Assembly: GCF_002294985.1 (NCBI RefSeq)
Contig: NZ_NSGE01000009.1
Coordinates: 62,001 to 126,000 of the forward strand
Source: Mesorhizobium sp. WSM3862
GTDB taxonomy: Bacteria; Pseudomonadota; Alphaproteobacteria; Rhizobiales; Rhizobiaceae
DNA length: 64,000 nucleotides
Reading direction: 5' to 3'
Part shown: one piece after another, positions 44,499 to 53,442 of the stretch
How the letters are laid out: the number at the start of each line of letters is the position of its first letter
Numbering within the stretch: the stretch's first letter is position 1
Made by a program: the position numbers and the translations under genes
Notes under the pieces: generated by a model
The model's database searches: none
The model's input: the letters and a program-made list of their open reading frames with translations, nothing else
Told to the model about the DNA's origin: nothing

Positions 44499-45317
44499 TT
44501 AGAGCGTAAAACCCTCGCCGAGATAGAGCCGCCGCACATCGGCGTTGGCGACGATCTCGTCGGCGCGGCCATGCGTCAGCACCTGGCCGGCATGGATGAT
44601 ATAGGCGCGGTCGATCAGGCCGAGCGTCTCGCGCACATTGTGGTCGGTGATCAGCACGCCGATGCCGCGCGCGGTCAGATGGCGGACGAGCTGCTGGATG
44701 TCGGCGACCGCGATCGGATCGATACCGGCGAAGGGCTCGTCGAGCAGCATATAGGCCGGCCGTGTGGCCAGCGCCCGCGCGATCTCGAGGCGGCGTCTTT
44801 CGCCGCCGGACAGCGACATCGACGGCGCCTTGCGCAGATGGCTGATGTGGAATTCCTCGAGCAGTTCGTCGAGCGTGCGCTCACGTTCCTTGCGGCTCTT
44901 TTCCACCACTTCCAGAACGGCGCGAATGTTCTGCTCGACGTTGAGGCCCCGGAAGATCGACGCTTCCTGCGGCAGATAGCCGATGCCGAGGCGGGCGCGC
45001 CGGTACATCGGCATCGAGGTGACGTCGAAGCCGTCGATCTCGATCGTGCCTTCGTCCACCGGCACGAGACCGGTGACCATGTAGAAACAGGTGGTCTTGC
45101 CGGCGCCATTGGGACCAAGCAGTCCGACGGCCTCGCCGGCCCGCACGCCGAGCGTCACGCCGCTCACCACCTTGCGGCCCTTATAGCTCTTGGTCAGGCC
45201 CTTGGCGATCAGGGTGCCCTTGAACTTCGCCTTGTCGGCGCCGATCGTTGCCGGCGCAGACGTTTTTGCGGCTGTCCGCCCCGGGAGGCGGGCCAGCAGC
45301 GACGATACGCCGGCCAT
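44499..45317 (-). CDS. lptB: LPS export ABC transporter ATP-binding protein
   Basis: The 272-residue ATPase has Walker A GPNGAGKTTC, Q-loop YLPQEASIF, signature LSGGERRRLEIARAL and Walker B LLDEPFAGIDP. The first 40 residues before the ATPase are an Ala/Lys-rich extension. Its start overlaps the lptA stop by one base. LptB drives transport of lipopolysaccharide with LptF and LptG, which lie elsewhere. Confidence 0.97.
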   Translation of the reverse strand: MAGVSSLLARLPGRTAAKTSAPATIGADKAKFKGTLIAKGLTKSYKGRKVVSGVTLGVRAGEAVGLLGPNGAGKTTCFYMVTGLVPVDEGTIEIDGFDVTSMPMYRRARLGIGYLPQEASIFRGLNVEQNIRAVLEVVEKSRKERERTLDELLEEFHISHLRKAPSMSLSGGERRRLEIARALATRPAYMLLDEPFAGIDPIAVADIQQLVRHLTARGIGVLITDHNVRETLGLIDRAYIIHAGQVLTHGRADEIVANADVRRLYLGEGFTL

Positions 45318-45934
45318 TAGTTGCTCGACGCTCCCTGCTGGGCCGTGCCCTTTTGGGGCGCGCCCTGCTTCTGCGGCGTAATCGACATGATGACCCGACC
45401 GCCGGTGCCGCAACCGTCGACATTGGCAAGGCCGCTTTTCATCTGAACGGTGAGCTTGCAACCCTTGAGCACGTTGTCGCCCTGCGAGAGCACGACTTCG
45501 CTGCCGGAAAGAACGAGCACCTGGGTCTTCATGTCGAACGTGCCCTTGTCGCCGGTGGCGATCTGGTCGTTCGATTTGATATAGACTTTGTTCTCAACCA
45601 CGAGGTGGTCGATGTTGGCTGCCCCGGTCATCGCCGATGCGCCCGCCGCCGCGCCCTTGGGAGCGTTTGGGTCCTTGACGTAATAGACCGTCATCTTGCC
45701 GGCCTTGAGCAGCGTCGGCCCCTGATTGACGGTGACGTTGCCGCTGAAGATCGCCGCGCTGTCGGCTTGACGGACCTCGAGCTTGTCGCTTTCGATCTGG
45801 ATCGGCTGGTCGCCTGACAATTTCAGGCCGGACATCTGGCTGGTGCCGCCGGATTGGGCAAGCGCCGGCGCCGCCCCGAGCAACATGAAGAGAGAGGCCG
45901 CCGCTGCAAGCCTTGCCGAACTACTGCGACGCAT
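45317..45934 (-). CDS. lptA: LPS transport periplasmic protein LptA
   Basis: The 205-residue protein has a signal peptide (LAAAASLFMLLGAAPALA) and an OstA-like beta-jellyroll (QPIQIESDKLEVRQADSAAI, FSGNVTVNQGPTLLKAGKMT). A Pro/Gln-rich tail ends the protein. It forms the periplasmic bridge for lipopolysaccharide. It overlaps lptC by 14 bases and lptB by one. Confidence 0.93.
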   Translation of the reverse strand: MRRSSSARLAAAASLFMLLGAAPALAQSGGTSQMSGLKLSGDQPIQIESDKLEVRQADSAAIFSGNVTVNQGPTLLKAGKMTVYYVKDPNAPKGAAAGASAMTGAANIDHLVVENKVYIKSNDQIATGDKGTFDMKTQVLVLSGSEVVLSQGDNVLKGCKLTVQMKSGLANVDGCGTGGRVIMSITPQKQGAPQKGTAQQGASSN

Positions 45935-46634
45935 TCTGCTCTCCGCCCTTTGCCTCTGCCGCCTTCAGACTTGCCGCGTCAATGTTGACGCGCACCCGGT
46001 TCTCGAAGACCACGACCTTGCCGTTTTCTTCCACCGACATCGAGTCGGCGGTGATGCGCGATCCGCCCCGGCTGACATCGACCGGATTGTCGGTCTTCAT
46101 AGAGCCTTTGCCCATGTCTAGGAAGACCGATTTGAACTTGGCTTCCATGCCGTCGCTCGTCGTCACCAGGACATCGCTTGTGAGGTCCATCGTGTTGGCG
46201 TCGCGGTCGTAGATGCCATGCGCGGCGTTGACCGCCACCACATTGTCGCTGGCGACGGGCAGCTTGGCGTTGATGCCTTCGAGGTCGATGATACCCTGCT
46301 TGCCGACATCCTGGGTCGCCCTGGTCGCCGTCAGCGAATAAGGCAGTTTCTGCTTGGTGAAGCCGTTGAGCTTGGGGTTGGCCATCACCAGCTTGCCGTC
46401 CGAAAACGCCGTGCCGTCGGCCTGTACCGAGATCGACACCGGCGCGGCGAGATAAGAATAGACCGGAAAGGCGATCGCAATTGCCGCCGCCAGCAGCGGC
46501 ACGGCGAATTTCAACACGCGCACGCGGCGCGAATGCCGCTGCGCACGATCGAACGCATCGCCGCGCGTGCCGCTTTCGCCAGCGGCAGCCGATACCGTTT
46601 CGGCATCGCTCGTTTCGTCAGATCGCGCCAACAT
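45921..46634 (-). CDS. lptC: LPS export inner-membrane protein LptC
   Basis: The 237-residue protein has a cytoplasmic head, one membrane helix (VLKFAVPLLAAAIAIAFPVY) and an OstA-like outer domain (GVMDRDANTMDLTSD-type repeats, here GIYDRDANTMDLTSDVLVTT). It passes lipopolysaccharide from the LptB2FG pump to LptA. It is first of the lptC-lptA-lptB-rpoN-hpf-ptsN series. Confidence 0.92.
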   Translation of the reverse strand: MLARSDETSDAETVSAAAGESGTRGDAFDRAQRHSRRVRVLKFAVPLLAAAIAIAFPVYSYLAAPVSISVQADGTAFSDGKLVMANPKLNGFTKQKLPYSLTATRATQDVGKQGIIDLEGINAKLPVASDNVVAVNAAHGIYDRDANTMDLTSDVLVTTSDGMEAKFKSVFLDMGKGSMKTDNPVDVSRGGSRITADSMSVEENGKVVVFENRVRVNIDAASLKAAEAKGGEQNASQ

Positions 46635-46939
46635 GACTATTTTCTAATGAGCCCTGCCCCGCCAAACACCGCCTATAGGTGGTATGCCGGTCCCCGCAAG
46701 CAAGCACAAGCGGAGGAAAACTGCAAAAATGTGACGGCTACTACCGTACGACTAGGACGAATCCGGCTGCACTGCCAGCTCTTCATAGCAGATAGGAACG
46801 GGCTGCGTTAATTTTTCGTGAGGTCGTCGTGACCGCCGCGTTGCGCCAAGACCTGTCAGGGCCAGGGCATCAGGAAACGGTAGCCCCGCGCGGATGGTTG
46901 CTTTAAAAGCGTCCTTTCCCACCGAATGTGAGGCTGACC
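46635..46939. other. 305-base intergenic region between lptC and sppA
   Basis: The two flanking genes are divergent, so both promoters should be here. I find no clear -35/-10 pair, operator or small gene; a CCTATAGG palindrome near 46672 is the only symmetric motif noticed. Confidence 0.4.
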
Positions 46940-47893
46940 ATGGCAATGAGAGCCGACGACCTGATCGACCGCCGCCGCTTGCGCCGCAAGCTGACGTTCT
47001 GGCGCGTGACCGCGTTTGTGATTGTGGCGGCAGCTCTGATCGCGTTTTCGGCATGGATCTATGGTGACGATTTCACCGGTCAGGCGATCGACCACATCGC
47101 GAAGGTCAAGATTGAAGGCACCATCACCGAGGACGAGGAGCTGATCAAAAGACTGGAGACGATCCGCAAATCCGCAACGGTGAAGGGCGTCATCCTGTCG
47201 ATCGATTCGCCCGGAGGCACCACGGTTGGCGGCGAGTCGATCTATGAGGAAGTGCGCAAGCTCGCCGCCGACAAGCCGGTGGTGGCCGAGGTCGGCACGC
47301 TGGCCGCGTCCGCCGGCTATATGATCGCAAGCGCGGCCGACCACATCGTCGCCCGCAAGACCTCGATCGTCGGATCGATCGGCGTGCTGATCCAGTATCC
47401 CGACGTGAGCGGCCTGATGGACAAGCTCGGCATCAAGCTCGAGGAAGTGAAGTCCTCGCCGCTCAAGGCTGCGCCCTCGCCGTTCAAGCCGACCAATGAC
47501 GACGAGCGCGCCATGGTGCGCAAGCTCATCCTCGACAGCTATGACTGGTTCGTCGGCATTGTCGCCGAACGGCGCAAGATGACCCGCGAGCAGGCGCAGG
47601 CGCTGGCCGACGGTTCGATCTTCACCGGCCGCCAGGCGCTCGCCAATCACTTGGTTGATGCCGTTGGCGGCGAACCCGAAGCGATCAACTGGCTGGCGAC
47701 CAAAGGGGTCGACAGCAAGCTCAAGGTCGTCGAATGGAAGGATACGGAGGGGCACGGCCTCCTGTTTTCGAGAAGCATGACCAAAGCCGTCGCCAATGCG
47801 CTCGGCCTGCCGGACGCCGGCGGCGACATCATTCACGAGCTTGGCGCCGACCGCTTGTTCCTTGACGGTCTCGTTTCGGTCTGGCACCCTTGA
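46940..47893 (+). CDS. sppA: signal peptide peptidase SppA (short form, S49)
   Basis: The predicted length is 317 residues. An N-terminal membrane anchor (VTAFVIVAAALIAFSAWIYG) is followed by the S49 core: ILSIDSPGGTTVGGESIYEE, the nucleophile Ser in GTLAASAGYMIASAADHIVA and the general-base Lys in KSSPLKAAPSPF. It cuts remnant signal peptides in the membrane. A GTG 12 bases upstream (46928) is an alternative start. Confidence 0.95.
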   Translation: MAMRADDLIDRRRLRRKLTFWRVTAFVIVAAALIAFSAWIYGDDFTGQAIDHIAKVKIEGTITEDEELIKRLETIRKSATVKGVILSIDSPGGTTVGGESIYEEVRKLAADKPVVAEVGTLAASAGYMIASAADHIVARKTSIVGSIGVLIQYPDVSGLMDKLGIKLEEVKSSPLKAAPSPFKPTNDDERAMVRKLILDSYDWFVGIVAERRKMTREQAQALADGSIFTGRQALANHLVDAVGGEPEAINWLATKGVDSKLKVVEWKDTEGHGLLFSRSMTKAVANALGLPDAGGDIIHELGADRLFLDGLVSVWHP

Positions 47894-47968
47894 CAACCAT
47901 TGGGACGAGCCAAATAAAGCAATAAAATCATCCTGATATTTGACCGCAGTGGTTTACGGGGAACGTTC

Positions 47969-48253
47969 ATGATCAAGTCCGAGCTTGTGCAGATCATTGC
48001 CGCGCGCAACCCCCATCTTTTCCTCCGCGACGTTGAAAACATCGTCGGCGCGATCTTTGACGAGATCACCGACGCGCTCGCCGAAGGCAACAGGGTCGAG
48101 TTGCGCGGTTTCGGTGCCTTTTCGGTGAAAAACCGTCCTGCCCGCACCGGCCGCAACCCCCGCACCGGCGAATCCGTCGAGGTCGAGGAGAAGTGGGTGC
48201 CGTTCTTCAAGACCGGCAAGGAGTTGCGCGAAAGGTTGAACGGCGGCAAATAG
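47969..48253 (+). CDS. ihfB: integration host factor subunit beta
   Basis: The 94-residue protein is a DNA-bending HU/IHF-family member: MIKSELVQIIAARNPHLF at the start and RGFGAFSVKNRPARTGRNPR (arm with the intercalating Pro) in the middle. The R-N-P-R-T-G core and the length fit IHF beta. It partners with an alpha subunit coded elsewhere. Confidence 0.96.
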   Translation: MIKSELVQIIAARNPHLFLRDVENIVGAIFDEITDALAEGNRVELRGFGAFSVKNRPARTGRNPRTGESVEVEEKWVPFFKTGKELRERLNGGK

Positions 48254-48314
48254 GCGCTGCGCCGGCAGGTCGGGAAACGACGTTTCGGCGCTTAAGCCAC
48301 CTCCAGGAGATTTG

Positions 48315-48647
48315 ATGTTCAATCGCGTCATGCTCGTCGTGGTCTTCGTGCCGCTGGCCGTCATCCTGATCGCGCTTGCCGTCGCCAATCGCGGCCTCGT
48401 CGCCTTCACGCTCGACCCGTTCCATCCTGGCAATCCGGCGCTGACGCTGAATTTGCCGCTCTTCATCTTCCTGTTCCTGGCTTTGGCCTTCGGCATGATC
48501 GTCGGCAGCATGGCTACCTGGGTGAAGCAGGGCCGCTACCGCAAGCTCGCCCGCCAGCGCGGGCTGGAGGCCGAGAACCTGCGCCAGGCAGTGAGCCGCG
48601 CACCCGCTGCGCCGAAAGGACCGGCGCTGCCCAAGCCGACGAACTAA
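48315..48647 (+). CDS. LapA-domain (DUF1049) membrane protein
   Basis: The 110-residue protein has two membrane helices (VMLVVVFVPLAVILIALAVA and PLFIFLFLALAFGMIVGSMA), the layout of LapA/DUF1049 proteins that take part in lipopolysaccharide assembly. It follows ihfB with a GGAGATTTG ribosome-binding site, a conserved neighbour pair in many Gram-negative bacteria. Confidence 0.88.
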   Translation: MFNRVMLVVVFVPLAVILIALAVANRGLVAFTLDPFHPGNPALTLNLPLFIFLFLALAFGMIVGSMATWVKQGRYRKLARQRGLEAENLRQAVSRAPAAPKGPALPKPTN

Positions 48648-48669
48648 ACAGCGCCTTAGGGAGCTTTCC

Positions 48670-49641
48670 ATGCTGACTATTTCGGCCGCCGAGGTCGACC
48701 GCGCGCTGACCTTTTCAGGTCTGGTCGAGACACTGCGCACCGCCTTCCGCGAAGGCGCCGTGCAGCCGGTGCGCCACCATCACGCGGTCGAGCGGCCGGA
48801 CGGCGCCGCCTCGACGCTTTTGTTGATGCCGGCCTGGACCGACTTCGACGCCGCCGGCACCTCGGCCGGCGGCCATATCGGCGTCAAGATCGTCACCGTC
48901 TCGCCGGACAACAACGCCATCGGCAAGCCGGCGGTGATGGGCCTCTATCTGCTGCTCGACGGCGTGACCGGCGAACCCCAGGCCCTGATCGACGGCCAGC
49001 GGCTGACGCAATGGCGGACCGCCTGTGCCTCGGCGCTCGCCGCATCCTATCTCGCCCGCGCGGACGCCTCGCGGCTCTTGGTGATCGGCGCCGGCGCGCT
49101 GTCGCCTTTCCTTGCCAAGGCGCATTCGGCGGTTCGGCCGATCACCTCCATCCGCATCTGGAACCGCACGCCGGCCAATGCCGAAAAGGTCGCGGCAGCA
49201 CTGCGCGCCGAAGGTTTTCCAGCAAGCGTGGCAGGCGACCTCGAAACCGAGCTTGGCGAGGCCGACATCATCTCGTCGGCGACGATCACGACCGCGCCGC
49301 TGATCAAGGGCGCGCTGTTGAAGCCGGGCGCCCATGTCGATCTGGTCGGCGGCTTCACGCCGCAGATGCGCGAGAGCGACGACGATGCCATTTCCCGCGC
49401 CCGCGTCTATGTCGATACCCGCGCCGGCGCCACCAAAGAGGCCGGCGACATCGTGCAGCCATTGGCTTCCGGCGTCCTGAAGCCTGCAGCGATCATCGCC
49501 GACCTGCACGAACTGGCGCGTGGCGAGAAACAGGGCCGGCAAAGCGATAGCGAGATCACGCTGTTCAAGTCGGTCGGCGCAGCGCTTGAAGATCTCGCCG
49601 CCGGCATCGCCGTCTACAAGGCGCTCAGCACAAGGCAGTAG
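48670..49641 (+). CDS. ornithine cyclodeaminase / mu-crystallin family protein
   Basis: The 323-residue protein has the family Rossmann part LVIGAGALSPFLAKAHSAVR and substrate contacts QRLTQWRTACASALAASYLA. The family includes ornithine cyclodeaminase and delta1-pyrroline-2-carboxylate reductase, so the exact reaction is open. It follows the LapA-like gene by 22 bases with GGGAGC. Confidence 0.9.
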   Translation: MLTISAAEVDRALTFSGLVETLRTAFREGAVQPVRHHHAVERPDGAASTLLLMPAWTDFDAAGTSAGGHIGVKIVTVSPDNNAIGKPAVMGLYLLLDGVTGEPQALIDGQRLTQWRTACASALAASYLARADASRLLVIGAGALSPFLAKAHSAVRPITSIRIWNRTPANAEKVAAALRAEGFPASVAGDLETELGEADIISSATITTAPLIKGALLKPGAHVDLVGGFTPQMRESDDDAISRARVYVDTRAGATKEAGDIVQPLASGVLKPAAIIADLHELARGEKQGRQSDSEITLFKSVGAALEDLAAGIAVYKALSTRQ

Positions 49642-49691
49642 GGAATAGGGCAGTAAGGCAATAACGAAGCTCACACCTTACGCCTACTGCC
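49634..49691. terminator. inverted repeat at the ends of two convergent genes
   Basis: GGCAGTAGG at 49634-49642 and CCTACTGCC at 49683-49691 are exact complements; they include the stop codon of the cyclodeaminase-like gene and overlap that of the VOC gene. A shifted partial copy (GGGCAGTAAGGC) lies between them. It probably acts as a bidirectional terminator or is a short palindromic repeat. Confidence 0.5.
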
Positions 49692-50064
49692 CTGCTGCCT
49701 CGTTCGGCCAATAAACCCGCAGCCGATGACCGTCGGGATCGAGCGCGACGAAGGTGCGGCCGAAGTCGAGATCGACCGGAGCCTGCAGCATTTTCAACCC
49801 GCGTCCCGCCCAGTCCGCGTGCGTGGCGTCGACCGCGGCCGCATTCTCCATCGCAAGCACGAACTCGCCGCCCCCGCCCGCGGCGGCGGCCGCCGGTTCA
49901 ACCGTGTGGCGCGACCACAAGCCGAGCTTGAAGCCGTTGTCGAGGACGAACATGGCGAAGGTGGGCGAGGCCTCTACTGGCTGGCGCCCGAGCAGCGAGG
50001 CGTAGAACGCCCCGCTCTTCTCGGGGCTGTCGACATAGAGGATGACGAAATTGGGCGTGGTCAT
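49684..50064 (-). CDS. VOC-family (glyoxalase/dioxygenase-like) protein
   Basis: The 126-residue protein starts FVILYVDSPEKSGAFYASLL, has GGEFVLAMENAAAVDATHAD in the middle and ends with RTFVALDPDGHRLRVYWPNE, the typical vicinal oxygen chelate fold. The role could be detoxification or antibiotic binding. The WYL-domain regulator upstream on the same strand may control it. Confidence 0.88.
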   Translation of the reverse strand: MTTPNFVILYVDSPEKSGAFYASLLGRQPVEASPTFAMFVLDNGFKLGLWSRHTVEPAAAAAGGGGEFVLAMENAAAVDATHADWAGRGLKMLQAPVDLDFGRTFVALDPDGHRLRVYWPNEAAGQ

Positions 50065-50133
50065 GTCGGTCTCCAAGGTGTTTGAACCTTGGCCAAGCTA
50101 GATCATCCCACTGTCAGATTCTGGCAGCAGCGA

Positions 50134-50844
50134 TCAGCCAGCAGGCTCCTGCGCCGTTTTCCGGGCCGATTCATCGTGCGTCGCTCGCCATTCCTTGAGC
50201 ATCGCCTGGCGGCGGCGCGGATAGCGGATCTCGGTGGCTGCGAGATTGGCCATGCGGCCGGCGCGGAAATGCCGGAAATCCTGGCGCATCTCGCACCACG
50301 CAACCACCACCCGCACCTTGTCGAAGAAGCCGAGCGCGAACGGCCAGACCATGCGCTCAGAGGTCGCGCCACCGGCGTCGCGGTAAAGGAAGCCGAGCTT
50401 GCGCTCGCTGCGGATCGCCTGCCTGACGATGCCTAGATCGATCGTCTCGCCGCTCGCTGAATTTGGCCCGACCAGTAGCGTCGTGGCGTCGAGATCCTCA
50501 CGCAGATCGTCCGGCAAGACCGCCGCGATCTTGGACAACGCATCCGCCGCCGCCGCGGCCAGCCGCTTGTCCGGCTGTTTCGCCACCCAGCGCGAGCCGA
50601 GCACGATCGCCTCGATCTCCTCGTCGGTGAACATCAGCGGCGGCAGCATGAAGCCGGGCTTCAGCACATAGCCCAGCCCCGCCTCGCCTTCGATCGGCGC
50701 GCCCTGCCCCTGCAGCATCGCGATGTCGCGATAGAGCGTGCGGATCGACACGCCCATTTCCTCCGCAAGCGTGCGGCCGCTGACCGGCCGGCGGTGGCGG
50801 CGCAGAATCTGGATCAGGTCGAGCAGGCGTTCGGAACGGGACAT
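50134..50844 (-). CDS. YafY-type transcriptional regulator (HTH_11 + WYL)
   Basis: The 236-residue protein begins with an HTH_11 helix-turn-helix (SERLLDLIQILRRHRRPVSG, then VSIRTLYRDIAMLQGQGAPI). The second part is a WYL domain (IRSERKLGFLYRDAGGATSE, followed by VWPFALGFFDKVRVVVAWCE); the tyrosine-leucine core is kept in a diverged form. WYL proteins bind ligands, often nucleic acids or nucleotides. It probably regulates the VOC gene downstream. Confidence 0.9.
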   Translation of the reverse strand: MSRSERLLDLIQILRRHRRPVSGRTLAEEMGVSIRTLYRDIAMLQGQGAPIEGEAGLGYVLKPGFMLPPLMFTDEEIEAIVLGSRWVAKQPDKRLAAAAADALSKIAAVLPDDLREDLDATTLLVGPNSASGETIDLGIVRQAIRSERKLGFLYRDAGGATSERMVWPFALGFFDKVRVVVAWCEMRQDFRHFRAGRMANLAATEIRYPRRRQAMLKEWRATHDESARKTAQEPAG

Positions 50845-50908
50845 GACCGGAGACTTGCCCGTTTCTTCGGGCGAGGTCCATCGCATCGCGACAGAACAGC
50901 GCCGGACC

Positions 50909-52027
50909 ATGCGGTTGCGAAGGTCATGGGCCTATGCCAAAAGCGGCGTGCCGTTCCGGAGATTGTTCTTGAAGTCCTTTCGCGACCGAAACCGCGACAA
51001 CCGTCCGCGCCAGCCGGCGAATCCCTCCAGCCAGTCGCGGCTGCGGGAGGCGGCTTCGGCGGAGAGGTCGGAGCCGCATCATCGTCAGGAAGCAAAACCA
51101 GCGCAGCGCCCTCTTGCACGCCGCGAAGGCCCGTTGCCCGCCGAGCGCCTGCCGCTGATCCTCGAGGTCGCGCCCAATGCCGACTATGCTCTGCTGGACA
51201 GCGGCGCCGGCGAAAAACTGGAGCAGTATGGGCCCTACCGCATCGTGCGTCCCGAAGGCCAGGCTATCTGGCAGCGGGCGCTTCCCGCCAAGGAATGGCA
51301 GCGTGCCGACGCCATCTTCACCGGCGACACCGACGAGGAAGGCATCGGCCGCTGGCGTTTTCCAAAAACGCCGCTCGGCGAAACCTGGCCGATGAAGCAT
51401 GACGGCATCGACTATCTCGGCCGCTTCACCTCATTCCGCCATGTCGGCGTCTTTCCCGAACAAGCCTCGCATTGGGACCACATGGCCGGCCTGATCGCCG
51501 CGGCAAAGCGACCGATCAAGGTGCTGAACCTCTTCGGTTACACAGGCCTTGCCTCGCTGGTGGCGGCGCGCGCCGGCGCAGAGGTCACTCATGTCGACGC
51601 CTCGAAGAAGGCGATCGGATGGGCGCGCGAGAACCAGGAGAGAGCCGGCCTCTCCGACAAGCCGATCCGCTGGATCGTCGAGGACGCGGTTAAGTTCGCC
51701 GAGCGTGAGGAGCGCCGTGGCAGCCACTATGACATCGTGCTCTTCGACCCGCCCGCCTATGGCCGCGGTCCCAAGGGGGAAGTCTGGCAATTGTTCGAGG
51801 ATCTGGCGGGCCTCACCGATCTCTGCCGCTCGATCCTGACGCCGAAGCCGATCGCCGTGGTGCTGACCGCCTATTCGATCCGCGCCTCCTTCTTCGCCAT
51901 CCATGCCTTGATGCGCGACGCCTTCGCCGGCATGGGCGGCACGGTCGAATCCGGCGAGCTGATCATCCGCGAGAAATCCGCCGGCCGCGCGCTGTCGACC
52001 TCGCTGTTCTCGCGCTGGGTGGCTTGA
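50909..52027 (+). CDS. class I SAM-dependent rRNA methyltransferase (RlmI/RlmK-like)
   Basis: The core of this protein begins near residue 75 with PLILEVAPNADYALLDSGAG. The SAM site is VLNLFGYTGLASLVAARAGA with VDASKKAIGWARENQERAGL after it, and the catalytic loop is IVLFDPPAYGRGPKGEVWQL. These fit rRNA cytosine-C5 type enzymes. The first 70 residues are Arg-rich and poorly conserved in style, so the true start may be a later GTG/TTG (50948 or 50969). It abuts the next RNA methyltransferase gene. Confidence 0.88.
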   Translation: MRLRRSWAYAKSGVPFRRLFLKSFRDRNRDNRPRQPANPSSQSRLREAASAERSEPHHRQEAKPAQRPLARREGPLPAERLPLILEVAPNADYALLDSGAGEKLEQYGPYRIVRPEGQAIWQRALPAKEWQRADAIFTGDTDEEGIGRWRFPKTPLGETWPMKHDGIDYLGRFTSFRHVGVFPEQASHWDHMAGLIAAAKRPIKVLNLFGYTGLASLVAARAGAEVTHVDASKKAIGWARENQERAGLSDKPIRWIVEDAVKFAEREERRGSHYDIVLFDPPAYGRGPKGEVWQLFEDLAGLTDLCRSILTPKPIAVVLTAYSIRASFFAIHALMRDAFAGMGGTVESGELIIREKSAGRALSTSLFSRWVA

Positions 52028-52888
52028 ATGGTCCCGCATGATGGAGCCCGGCCCGTCGGGCAGGTCAAGGAAGTCACCAGCCTCGCCAATCCGCTGGTCA
52101 AGGACATCAAGGCGCTGGCGCTGAAGAAGTTTCGCGACCAGCAGAACGCTTTCATGGCGGAAGGCCTGAAGCTGGTCATCGACGCACTCGACCTCGGCTG
52201 GTCGATCAGGACGCTCGTCTTCGCCAAGGCCGGGCGCGGCAACGCTGCGATAGAAAAGGTCGCGGCGCGCACTGTCGCCGCCGGCGGCACCGTGCTCGAA
52301 GTCTCGGAAAAGGTGGTGGCGGCAATCACCCGCCGGGAAAACCCGCAAATGGTCGTCGGCGTCTTCGTCCAGCAGACGCTGCCGCTGAAGGATATCCGCG
52401 CCACGGACGGCGACGTCTGGGTCGCGCTCGACCGGGTTCGCGATCCCGGCAATCTCGGCACCGTCATCCGCACCGTCGACGCCGTCGGCGCCAAGGGCGT
52501 CATCCTGGTCGGCGACACCACCGATCCGTTTTCGCTGGAAACCGTGCGCGCCAGCATGGGCTCGATCTTTGCCGTGCCGGTCGCGAAGGCAACGGAGCAG
52601 GCTTTTCTGGCCTGGCGGCGCGACTTTCCGGGCCTCGTCGCCGGAACGCATCTGAAGGGCGCAGTCGACTACCGGTCGGTCGACTTTTCGAGAGGCCCGG
52701 TGCTGCTGTTGATGGGCAACGAGCAGCAGGGCCTGCCCGACAGCCTTGCGGATAGTTGCGACCGGCTGCTCAGGATCCCGCAGGCCGGACGCGCCGATTC
52801 TCTCAATCTGGCGGTTGCTACCGGCGTTATGCTGTTCGAAATCCGGCGTGGCGCGTTGAAGCTCGACCCTGCTGCCGACACGCGATGA
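52028..52888 (+). CDS. TrmH/SpoU-family RNA 2'-O-methyltransferase
   Basis: The 286-residue protein has a substrate-binding N-terminal domain (NPLVKDIKALALKKFRDQQN, FMAEGLKLVIDALDLGW) and the knotted SpoU domain: ALDRVRDPGNLGTVIRTVDA, LLLMGNEQQGLPDSLADSCD and IPQAGRADSLNLAVATGVML. It methylates a ribose in rRNA or tRNA. The ATG follows directly after the stop of the previous gene. Confidence 0.94.
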   Translation: MVPHDGARPVGQVKEVTSLANPLVKDIKALALKKFRDQQNAFMAEGLKLVIDALDLGWSIRTLVFAKAGRGNAAIEKVAARTVAAGGTVLEVSEKVVAAITRRENPQMVVGVFVQQTLPLKDIRATDGDVWVALDRVRDPGNLGTVIRTVDAVGAKGVILVGDTTDPFSLETVRASMGSIFAVPVAKATEQAFLAWRRDFPGLVAGTHLKGAVDYRSVDFSRGPVLLLMGNEQQGLPDSLADSCDRLLRIPQAGRADSLNLAVATGVMLFEIRRGALKLDPAADTR

Positions 52889-52901
52889 GGGCTGCGAAAA
52901 C

Positions 52902-53390
52902 GTGAAATCCTGGTCACCTTACGCCCTGCTGGTCGTGCTCGCTATCGCACTCGACCAGTGGATAAAACAGCTGGTGGAAAACGGCCTCGCCTTCCAGGAA
53001 AAGGTGGATCTGCTTCCTTTCCTGGCGCTGTTTCGCACCTACAACACCGGCATCGCCTTCTCGATGTTTTCCTCCTTCGGCGACACCGGCCTGGTGGTCA
53101 TCGCCGCGCTCGTCGTCGCCTTCGTGCTCTATCTGGCGGTGCGCACGCCCCCCGGTCACGTCCTTGCCCGGATCGGCTTCGCCCTGATCGTCGGCGGCGC
53201 GCTCGGCAATCTGATCGACCGCGCGGTCTACGGTCACGTGATCGACTATATTCTTTTCCACACGCCGGTCTGGTCCTTCGCGGTGTTCAACTTTGCCGAC
53301 GCCTTCATTTCCGTCGGCGCCGCGCTGGTCGTCTTCGACGAGCTGATCGGCTGGCGGCGGGAAACCAGGTCCCAGGATCCAGGCAATTGA
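52902..53390 (+). CDS. lspA: lipoprotein signal peptidase (signal peptidase II)
   Basis: The 162-residue membrane protein has four helices and the two catalytic aspartates D106 in GNLIDRAVYG and D133 in VFNFADAF. The conserved Asn lies in YNTGIAFSMF. It removes the signal peptide of lipoproteins. The start is GTG, 13 bases after the methyltransferase stop. Confidence 0.96.
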   Translation: MKSWSPYALLVVLAIALDQWIKQLVENGLAFQEKVDLLPFLALFRTYNTGIAFSMFSSFGDTGLVVIAALVVAFVLYLAVRTPPGHVLARIGFALIVGGALGNLIDRAVYGHVIDYILFHTPVWSFAVFNFADAFISVGAALVVFDELIGWRRETRSQDPGN

Positions 53391-53442
53391 CCTGGCGCGG
53401 CCACCGCCGCAAATTTGTTTCAAACAAAACGAGGAGACCAAA